Of a stretch of 64,000 bases of DNA, positions 49,021 to 60,400 are shown one piece after another; the first letter of the stretch is position 1; each line of letters begins with the position of its first letter. Both the position numbers and the translations under genes were made by a program. Origin of the DNA: Apostichopus japonicus (taxonomy: Eukaryota > Echinodermata > Holothuroidea > Aspidochirotida > Stichopodidae); contig NC_092565.1 in NCBI RefSeq assembly GCF_037975245.1, positions 9,973,499-10,037,498 of the forward strand, in the 5' to 3' direction. The notes beneath the pieces were generated by a model. The model searched no databases, was not told the DNA's origin, and was given only the letters and a program-made list of their open reading frames with translations.

Positions 49021-50640
49021 AGTGTAAGTATACTATACATCTTTTTTGTTCTCTTAAACACAAGAGGCAGTTAAAATTCTTATCTAGGATATATAGTATG
49101 CTAATGTCTTTGCTACATGATATCAGTTTTATTCATCAAAGATGTCATCTTTAATCATTTATGCAAATAAGTTTGTGACTCAGTTAGATTAAGTATTTTG
49201 TAAGACTTACAGCCTAAGTTTTGAATGTAACTTTGGTCAAACAGAATCATAAAACAAAAGTATGCCCGGAATGATAGGATAGTGTTTTTCCAAATTAAAT
49301 TGCTGGCATGTTGGTAGGCCACTGTGTAACCATAAGGTACATGTACAGTATGCATGATGCAGCAGAGAGTTCTGTTGCTGTAATTTTGTACAGTGAAAAA
49401 CCCCACCAAAATTTTTTCATAAGCATGCCATAATATGCCGCTGAATACTAATTATGAATCGTATTTATATTGGTGAGACCCTAAATTTTCTGTATCTGTA
49501 AGAGAAAATGAGGAACCTGATAACGCTATACATTTTAGTGTTGTGAACATCACTGGTATATTGTATCTGAAATCAAATGTCAAATCAAAATGTCCGAATG
49601 ACATCATCATACTTTGTGAGCCGAAACTTCTATTTGTTTTTGTTCTGTAATTTATTCACCTGTGATTAAAGTGTAGATTATACTCTTAATAAAAAAATGA
49701 ATTAGGATATTAAAGCCTTAACTACTTAAATTTACACCTTACCTGCATGTACATAGACTGATAGTTCAACAAAAGTCATTTCAAATGGATCATCATTTAA
49801 AAAAAAACGATTATGAAAAGAAAGGAAAATGTTTAAAGCTTATAGTTGCTAACAAGACAGACTCTATCAAGAAGAAATGAAGGCTTCATCAATCAGACAC
49901 ACATAGTAAGTTACTATACCCTGGAACAACCATGCAGCTATAGTATTACTATACTTAGCTCAGTTGAGATATATGGGCTTTTTAGCTAGAAGTTTGAAAT
50001 TGTGCTCACATTCCTCAATGGAAGGCCATGACTTCACACAATCTGCCACTGAATGATATTTTCACTTGAGTTATCATATATGTCTATAGCGTCCTACATA
50101 ACAAGTTCTCTCTCTTGGAAGATCCTTCACAAAATACACCAGAAACAACATGCTACTGTGAGTATGATAACGAAAACCATCAATTCCCAAAATCATTTCA
50201 AGCATATAACATGTAACCTGATACGTATATTTGAATTCGTCTCTCAGACAGCTAAGTTCACAGTCGCTGTAAAGTTCTCCTATATAGACCATACATGCCC
50301 CTATTGTGTTTTTGCCCCATTTTCACCTTTTAGTGATATCGTTACAAATCCATATGACAATCCATAGAAGTAAAATGAGCAATCATGGTTTGGTGAGTGG
50401 CTCTGAACAATTGAAACTCGCACCTTTGGGTTAAGTTCCTTGTCGAAAGGAGACAAAGCAGAGTTGTGTCTTCAGTGAGAAAAGTGACCTATCTGTGACT
50501 GTATATACAGTTCTGTGTATGTACACACACACATACACACTGTGTAGGTGATCATCCCAGTGACAGAAAATAAATGTACATGATGAGATTGCTGGTACTT
50601 GGGATCCGCTGTGCACCATTATACAAACAGTTTTCAATCT
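49021..50640. other. No gene recognised
   Basis: AT-rich with a short CACACA run near 50523-50540. The 104-codon ORF at 50053-50367 shows no motif and no splice context. Confidence 0.3.
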
Positions 50641-51468
50641 CTAGTACTTACTGTAGATGCCATGTATTAGAGACGCATGCATAACTCTAACAAGGAAGAA
50701 GCGCATCAGTTTTCACTTCCCATTGAAGTCAGTTTCGGTTCGTCGTTCTCGGATGTGTGCAGTCGCAGTCTTCGATCAGATCTAGACAACAGATTCATCG
50801 TCGAGTATTATCCTGTGTGTGAATAAATTACAGAGCCGAGGAGGAGGTCAGGTTACGAAGGCTCACTTCCTGAAAAGAAGGGAGTGATTGGCTGGAGCTA
50901 ATTAATAAGTTGTCTGTCGACACTTGGCTAGGATGTGCTTTTGCCAACGGGATTTTTCATTAGGGCTCATGGAGAGGAAAAGTGCGTGGTTGTGTGGTTT
51001 CCACGATTGAAGAGCTTTCACAGTGCATTATTTCTAATGGAGATCAATATTGTTTTTTAGTGTTGTGTGGGGTATATATCTCTATATAAGATACTGTACA
51101 AGCGATTCAATAGTACTGTGTGGATGTGTTGTGAGAAACTGTAGTCTGTGGGTGATTACATATCTGGATGATCTTAGGTGTTCAATTTGAACACAACGAG
51201 GTGGTTAGGAATTTGAGGGATTAGTTTTAAGCTTTTATTGACACTGTTGTGCGATTTAGTGTTTGCAGCAAACCTTTTAATACTAATTTTTTAAACGGAT
51301 GTTGAAGAACTTATCCCCCCACCCCCCCCCCCCAAAAATAAATCTTCAATGATAAAATAAATATTTTGATCTCACCAGGTTTTCAGGTTTGCTAATTCTT
51401 GAGCTGTAGTAGGTTGTTATACTGTGTGAGAGAATATCCCCCCTCCCCCCCACAAATCACATTGTGTA
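50641..51468 (+). promoter_or_regulatory. Probable EXOC6 promoter/5' UTR region
   Basis: The stretch 50700-50930 is less AT-rich and contains CpGs (TCGGTTCGTCGTTCTCGGAT), as expected near a transcription start. C runs at about 51315-51333 and 51438-51451 precede the first coding exon. The exact start cannot be read. Confidence 0.3.
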
Positions 51469-54400
51469 ATGTATATCAGTAGGGGAGATGACAAAAACAC
51501 TGGGCCAGATGCAAACCCTGAATTTGATCGACTTATCCATGTGATTGAAGAGTCTGATTCAACTGCTGTTGGACAAATTTTTAGGTAAGAACAAAAATAT
51601 TCTTCATAGAACATATATGAATATGTTTTTAGTTTTCATAGGAGGGGAACAAAGTACGGTTGATATGTCTTACAGTACAGTATATTACTGAACAGTGATA
51701 TTTGTCGCAAACGGTTTCCAACGTTTCTTCTATCGTGTAGGCTCTATTCTGTAATGTTTTCTGTTATTTGCACTGCATGATATACTTGGGCCAATTTACA
51801 ATGCAATGAGTAGCAAAGTTAGGCGGAATTTGTGTACATAAACGTTGTATGTTGTATGTACACTAGAGAAAAGCATTGGGCATGTCGAAATATTTTCTCC
51901 TTATTCGGTGTTGTTTGAATGCCATTAATATATCATGTACCCATATATGTAATACAGTCATGTCTCTCGTTTTCAGTGAGTTCCTGTATTAAACTGTATC
52001 CTATGCAGTAGTAAACAATGGCCGGTGTGACACTGAGGTACATATATAAAACTAGCACTTACAGACCAGTTATGCATGATAGTTTAATAACTCTTTATGC
52101 ATGTACACACAGATATTGCTGTATGTAGGATTGTACTGCTATTCTGCAAGTGGCATACTTCTATAGAACTCACACTATTAGGTCATTTTCTTCATGTACT
52201 CACTACGTACTGCATTGCGGCATGTCGATCATTTAGGGAGGGGTGGAGGGAGGGAGCAGTGGCGGAGCTAGGGGTATTGGTCAGGAGGGGCGAGAATGGT
52301 CTGTAGGGGCGCTTTCGACACTATCTAAGCGGAGCGCCACCACGGTTGGCGCGTAGCGTACAGAAATTTTTTTGAGTAAAGATACTCCCTAGATCGCCGG
52401 AAATGACCCTTTCCGGGCCTGGCTTATTTGCAGATAAACGAAGAATAAATAGGTGTCATCGCCAAATTACACTAACAAAATGTGACAAATGTCAATAGGT
52501 AGATGAGAGCGCACTAAAAAAGTCAATAATCGCGAATAAGTAAAAATTGGTAAAGAGCTCAAAAGGGCGCCAGCAGTCCATTTGAGTCTGTCCCCCCATC
52601 TGCCCCCCTGACTGTATGGACGCTCCGCCACTGGGAGGGAGGGAGGGAGGGAGGGAGGGAGGGAGGGAGGGAGGGAGGGAGGGAGGGAGGGAGGGAGGGA
52701 GGGAGGGAGGGAGGGAGGGAGGGAGGGAGGGAGGGAGGGAGGGAGGGAGGGAGGGAGGGAGGGAGGGAGGGAGGGAGGGAGGGAGGGAGGGAGGGAGGGA
52801 GGGAGGGAGGGAGGGAGGGAGGGAGGGAGGGAGGGAGGGAGGGAGGGAGGGAGGGAGGGAGGGAGGGAGGGAGGGAGGGAGGGAGGGAGGGAGGGAGGGA
52901 GGGAGGGAGGGAGGGAGGGAGGGAGGGAGGGAGGGAGGGAGGGAGGGAGGGTGGGAGCTTTAGTTACAAAGTGACCTGTGGTATGGACATGTGATGTTTA
53001 CTATACTGTGCACACATCTCCTGTGTACTGCAGGGTAGTTAAATAATAACTAGGGTAGCAACAGTTTTGAAAGGTTGGTATGAGCTTTGAGGTCATCTGA
53101 GGAGGAGACCAGGGTGCCAGTCATGTGGTTACTTGCAGTCTTCAGGGTGCACCTGTAGTGCAGTTCTGTTCCTTTATGTAGTACTGTTTAACATAGAGCT
53201 CATTTCTATTGATGTATACTGTAAAAAGTGTATGTTTAGATTGAATGCCGATTGATGACTTAAACTTTCACAGCTAGCTGAGCTTGTGTTTAATGCTGAG
53301 TAAGTGCCAAGTGTACCCCTGTAGCTGTATACATTACAACAAGCCTGGTGTAATATACTATTCAGATGTTGAAGGAAAAGAAAACTTTATCACTGCAATG
53401 TACATCAAAGGTTGGTATGATATCACTCAAAACATAGGGCAAAATTAATGCTGCCAGTGAACTGAGTGGAAAATAGTTGGGGATGTCTGCTTGCTGTGAC
53501 CTTGCTTTTTGATGGTCGTGAAGACCCCTTAGATTTACACCTGACCCCCTGTACACTAAGAAAATTGATTGAAACAGGTCACTTTCAGCCGGGCAGTGCA
53601 TGTTACTGGTTTTTATAGCAGATTGCAAACGTGTTTCAGCTTTACAGTGTGTTAACTTAATACTGGTTGATCGACTGTATCTTTAACAGAGAATAATTTA
53701 GGGTTATAATATTATGTACTTGCAGTTTTGAGGTAAGTGAAGTTTGCTTATACTGTGAGAGAAGGTTCTGGAAATGTTTATATGTTTTTGTTTTTTTTGG
53801 TACTAAAACTGTTATACTGTACCGTCATGTATCTGTATATATATTTATATTCCTTCATTTTTTACAGCATGATATATGCTATATTGGTATTGTATGCTAA
53901 ACCAGTACTGCGTTCTTGGTTTCTTGCTCTTTGTAGTAGCTTGGTATATCTGCATTCAACTTGATCGAGCCTCAACACAGTATGAAATACTAACTGTTAG
54001 TGCTACATTGTACAATATGTATATACAGTAGTTGAAAAGCTGTGACCCAGTTGTACACATTCTGTGTTGAAAGTGTACATAAATGCTGCTAGGACACAGG
54101 CACTGTACTATACACCATAGTCTAGTATGTACAGTGTAACAGTACAGTGCTGCAGTATGTGGCGGGAAGTTCCCTAATTACTACTTGCAGTTAATGAGCC
54201 ATTACTGTACTTAGCTGAAGTCGCGTGTCTGTTGAATGCTGTTGACATGCATGGTGATACTGTACAATCTTAGGGAAAGAAGAATCTGTTAACATGAGTT
54301 AAAGTAGTTTCTATCATTAAGTTGTAAATTAATTGATCAGAACAATACCCAATAATTGGCCAGTGCCTTCTCATTATGTACTTACAGTTTTGTGATCTTG

Positions 54401-57400
54401 TAAATGATTCATCTCTTTTAAATGAGAATGAATTGGTGGGAACTGGGTAGGTTTTTTTTATTATTTATTTATAAAAAGTCACTGAAAATATTAAAAGGCA
54501 GGATTATACCTTTGATGTCCTGTAGATATGGAATGCTAATGATGTGACTGGGTTTTTGATGGCCAAATTAAACCCAAAATTTCTTGCTTTTTGAATTATT
54601 TTAATTTATCCCTGGCCATGATAAATGAATCATTTAACTAACTACCACAATTCACTCTCTGACCTATACCACAATTGCATTACACTGCACTGTTGCGACT
54701 AGGTTTGTGATGGCAATACTTCAAATGAAACCCCAAATTTCTTGCTTTTTTGAGTTATTGTAATTTATCTTAGGGCCCTAATATCCGAATCATGTAACGA
54801 ACTACCACAGGTAATTCACTCACTGCTGTATTTTTTTCTCATCAATGCAGAGCTATTCAAGATGGGAGCGATCAACAGAAGTTTGTGGAACACCTTCAGT
54901 CTCGTATTTCGGACCATGACAAGGACATCGAGAGGATGTGTAACTTCCACTACCAGGGATTTGTGGATAGCGTTGGAGAGTTGCTCGAAGTCAGGGCATA
55001 TGCTGAAACACTCAAGGTATTCAGAATGAAAAATCTGAGGAGTTTAAAATAAAAACAAGACACATATAGGTTTAAAGCAACCAGACTCACCAGTGGTACA
55101 GTAGCAGGGCAAATTTTAAGGATTTTTTTTTTCTGGTTGTCCCTCGGACAACAAGGAGGGCTTACATTTTGGTTTTCAGAAAAGCAAATTTGGTTGACCC
55201 GAGAAAAGGTGGCAAAAATAACAATGGCCGACACTGTAGGAGAGATGTGTAGGTTTGGTGAATAGAACAGCAATATGTACACTGTAGGATAGGTGTGTAG
55301 TACTGTACATTTGGTGAATAGAAAACCCAGATTTAGGGGTAATACCAATATATCATTTGTCCTATTTGGGGGTATTTAATTACAGTGCAATCTGAAGTAG
55401 ATGGTTTTTCCACCTGGATGAACTACAGAACTACTGTATTTACATTCCACCATATTACTGCTAATGGTTGAATCCAACTGCTCTTGTTTTATAGCATACG
55501 GGTTAAATTTATTCCTTTCATTTCACGTTCAACTTTGTGCTCTCTCATATTGCTTGAAAACAAGAGCAATGGATGTCTGTATATATTTGTTACTAATTAT
55601 CGTTGATTTTTATTTGAATACATTTCTGGATTATTTTGATATTAGAAGGAGGTATTGGACACGAATGAAGCACTTCAGCGTTCAGGCCAGCCAGTCGTGA
55701 AACAAGCCAATGAACTTCAGAAGGCGAGGAAAGTCCTGCTAAACATCGCTGCCACGACGGAACACCTCCAGACCTGCCTGCCAGGTGTGTATCTAGACCA
55801 GTCATCTAGAGCAGTATGTTAACAGTATATTAAGTAAAAGGAACAATGGAAAACTGACTGGTAAATTATAAAGACACATTCAAGTTCAGACATTGGATAG
55901 TGCCAGAGGTAGAAGCTCTATTTTGTGTCACATCTGTCACAATCTGTCACAATCTGTTGGTAACATTTTTGACTGTTAATGGAATATGAGGCGCCTTAAA
56001 ATTAATCTTGTCTAGTTCATGAAAATAAAAAAAGTAACTTTGTAGACGTAAAGTGACCAAAGTCTCAGGCAATGCAAACCATAAGACATTATGTTAATTT
56101 TGTGGGACACAGAATTTTCTGGAGTGCATGACACAACTATAAACTCGCTTTTAAGTTTGCAGCAGCCAATTGATTGAGCTGCATATATCCCTGGTAATCA
56201 GTCTGGGGGGTCAGGATCCTTGTTGGGGTCACCAAAATATTTGAAGGGTCGTCAAAAGATTTCCAAGAAAAAAAAGAAAAAAAATGCCTTTATTTTTGGG
56301 AAAAAATGGTGGAATTGTCTTGAACGTGAATTTACTTCAAAAATTGAAAAATATGACACCATTGTTAAACTATAGCTTCCTTAAAAAAATTCTCAAAGGG
56401 AGGTGATACTTCCTTCCCATAGGTTCCTTCCGGAGGCCTCAACGTCCTCCACTGGATTGTGGCCAAGATTGATCGAGGTGAAAGTAGTTTGAGGGATATC
56501 CAACTATTATTTAACTTGGTTTATGTGTGATGCACACTTACAAGCCAATACAGATATAGATTTAGAGGAATGGTAATGTCAACTTGGAACTGGCACTAAG
56601 TGATTACAAAATTCATCTGCTGACTGCCTGTCAAGTATTCATCACCAGTAAACATTTAGATTGTTATGAATATCATGCATATAGATAATTCCAGAACCCC
56701 CCCCCAACCCACCCCAGATAAGAAAAAATTGCATTGATGGCCATGTCACCATATCCAGCATGTTTTGTGTCACTGTTTAGAACAATAAAAAGATATATTG
56801 TTTCCTGTTTTTCTGTTTCATTCTAATTGTAAAACACTTTCTTTTTCTAATTTTTTGATGAATAATCAAATATCTTTTCATTCCTTTGCAGTGCTACAGG
56901 TCTATTGTAAGCTCAATGATCAAATTAATTCGAAGAGGTGAGTTGCAACAATTCAAGAGATGTACCATTTTTATTCCTCTGTTTCACAATGTAGTTATGA
57001 TCTTTATTACCAAGTAGTCTGCCTAAACCAACAACCCCCAAATGAAACGTATATATGCTGGTGTGGCACATCATGGAACTCCAACTGTTGACCTTCAGTT
57101 TTTTGGGGGGAAATTAGAATTAGTATTAGCATTAGCATTAACATTAACTTAATCATGCTAAGTTGATGAGTGTATTCCTAAAAGATTTCAAATTTGGACT
57201 TTGTTCCCTTTTCTTAAATTTGCTTAGAAAACGTCTCGTATTGATATTTTGCTAGAATATTAACGCATACTCATAAAATATCTTCCAAAACAGCTTCCTT
57301 TCCGTTCAGGTGGATTGGGCTGAACTAGACCGATACTCAACATTATCAAACATTTTGGTCATAGACCTATTTTCTAGTAAGTTGTCGATGATTTTATTCA

Positions 57401-60400
57401 GAATGGTCAGTGCTCCAACTGAAGAACTCCACTTTGTTCTTTACAATGCTTGATTTTATATAATGTTACTTTAGAAGGTCGGAGTGGCATCGTTGATAAG
57501 CTATAAATATTTTCTTTTCCTATAGATACTATCCAGCCCTTAAAACCTTGGAGCAGTTAGAGCACACCTATCTCCCCAGAGTGCGCCGATACAGATTCTG
57601 TGAGAAAATCGCTCAAAACATACCCAAGATCAGAGACAGCATCAAAGAGGCCTCCATGTCCGATCTAACAGACTTCCTAGAGAGCATTAGGAAGCATTCA
57701 GATATGATTGGGGAAGAGGCAATGAAACAGGTTAGTTTAAACAGATCACAGATGCAAAGGAGATGGAAGAGAATGCTAGTAGCAAGGAGAGGAGGGGTGT
57801 GAGTTAGTCAAGGTAGGGGGTGGGGGCGGGAGTGGAGGGCAAAGGGGGTGAAGGGAACATCAAGTGGAACATCAAACAGCGGTCCATGTCTAATTTGACA
57901 GACTTCCTAGAGAGCATTAGGAAGCATTCAGATATGATTTGGGAATAGGCAATGATACAGGTTAGTTTAAACAGATTACAGATGCAATGGAGATGGAAGA
58001 GGATGCTAGTAGCAAGGAGAGGGTGTGGATGAAGGGGGAAGGGCAAATGGGAGGAGGAGAAGATAAACATAAGATAAATTATGAGACGTGATATAGGATG
58101 AAGTAATGATGTGGATCAGTTTAAATTGTACTGCTTCAAAATGTTAGGGAGGGATCTGGAAGAGGTGTGGAGGGTGGTTGAGGGGGGGTATGAAAAATGA
58201 AAGACACCAGATAATTCCGAAGTGACAGAAGCATAGGTAGTGATACGTTTTAATTTAGATTGATTCCTGGTTTAGTTGAGATTTATAATCAGTTCTGGGA
58301 ATGAGTGGGACAAGTTGCAAATAGAAAAAATTAGAATTGTTGATTGGGTCGTTCCTGTTAGGTTCAGAAAAGGACAGCTTTGGAAACTTCTGCTCTTGAG
58401 AGAAATAGGAGTAGCAAATCTGATTCCAGAATGACAGAAATTGTGATTAAAAATGGGTGAGGGGGGGTGGGGGATTATTTCAGATCTTATGAAACAATTC
58501 AGATGTGAGAGGAATAAAGGGCAAAGGCAGTGATACATTTATAGTTTAGACTGATTTCTGATTTAAGCTGAGATTTATAATCAGCTCTGGATTTTGATGG
58601 GACAAATTACAAATGAAGAATAGAAAAATAACAACAAACTGCTTGACTTGGTTTGCTTCATTACTCTTAGGTTCATGAGAGGACAGCTTTGGAACATTCT
58701 GCTCCAAAGAGACACAGGAGCAGCAAATCTGATTCCAGCCTGACAGAAGTTGATAAGAATTCCCTGGAGGAAAAGGAGTCTGAAGAGGAGGAAGATGAAG
58801 AGGTTAGTTTATAAAAACAATAGAAACACCAAATTACAAGCCAAGTTTAAAAATAGTCGAAAAGTTGCAGAATATGTCACTTTGAAGTCTGTTCATGCGT
58901 TCAGTTATCAATACAGACTAACAATCAACCATCCTATTGGCCTTATTCTGGGCTGGTAACAGATTTGATCTGCAAGCAACTGTGACATAATGTACACGCT
59001 CTCTGCACCGCAATGCTTAAGGATGTGGGCCTACTCCTGTGACAAAATATAATTATATGAGAAATACAAGATTAGAGATTTCTACCATATGCACATTGCC
59101 CAACTGTTATATCACAAGTAGGCACTGTATACAAAGTTCTGTGGCTTTGTGGGTCACATTTTACAGGGTTTTACAACCTTCTTATGAGTGGCAAGAAATA
59201 TTTGTTGGTGGGCTGCACTTTGCCAACAAGGGACCATTGCACTGGTGGGTATGGCCTAGCTATCATCCTGTGTAAAAGCAGTGTGTACTCCCAAGTCACC
59301 TTATCCAGCACTGGTGGGTGTGGCCTATCATCCTGTTTAACAGCAGCGTGTACTTCCAAGTCACCAAGTCCAGCACTGGTGGGTGTGGCCTATCCTCTTG
59401 TTCAATAGCAGCATGTACTTCCAAGCACTAGTGTATAACCAGAAGTACAGTAGCAAAGCCTGGAAGCACGGGTGGCACCTGTCTGTCTTAAGAAGTGTAA
59501 TTAAAAACTACCCTTTTGTTATTAGAAAAGTGCACTTCTGTTGAACTGTAAGGAAAAGCAGCATATGTTAGGATTACTTTGATGAAAATAGAAATAATGA
59601 ATTCGGGGTAAAATTTTACATTTCTTCCCTTCTCCCTCCCCCCTCCCCCCTCCTTCTTCCCTGACCAAAAGTGTAAAATTAGGAGATATAATTGTGAAAC
59701 TTTTTTTTGATCTGTTTCTTCTACCAGGAGGTTCTTGCACAGGACAAAGTAGACTTTTCTCCAGTCTATAGATGTCTTCATATATACACTGTCCTCGGTG
59801 AGAAGGAAACTTTTGAACACTACTACAGAAGAGAGAGGAAGAAACAGGCTAGACTAACCATTATACCCCAAGGTCATACTGTGAGTAGATGTGCACCATT
59901 TCTAATTAGATAACACCATTATTCCTCAAGGTCATACTGTGAGTAGATGTGCACCATTTCTAATTAGATAACACCATGATTCCCCAAGGTCATACTGTGA
60001 GTAGATGTGCACCATTTTTTGTATGTATGTATTTTAGATCCTCCTGCAAGCAGGAAATTGCGAAGAAGCCTCATTGGTTTACCAAAGCCGCAAGCTGACG
60101 GAAGTCAGTCTTCTTATATTTAACATCCATGATTATAAATTGTTAATCGTCAACAACTCTGTGACTGGACGGACATACATTAATTTTGGGGTGACTCGAC
60201 TTGGGACCTTATGATTGAAAGGCGCCGGCGTTAACCACTGAGCTAGCACTCCTATAGCTAACACTCCTATAGCTAACACTCCTACACGTTTCTAATTAGA
60301 TAACAGTCTGTCCAGGGAGTGACGGCTCCCTGGTCTATCCGTCGGGTTGAATAATAAGTGTGGGAAATGTTTCATTTCATAGTGAGGCTTGAACCTGTTG

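Noticed and set aside
52616-52963. 115-codon Gly-Arg-Glu open frame
   Set aside because: It is a translation of the (GGGA)n microsatellite, not a protein gene.
60170-60275. Possible tRNA gene (A and B box)
   Set aside because: Degenerate B box, no proper anticodon arm or acceptor stem, and an unrelated body follows, so a tRNA-derived SINE fits better.
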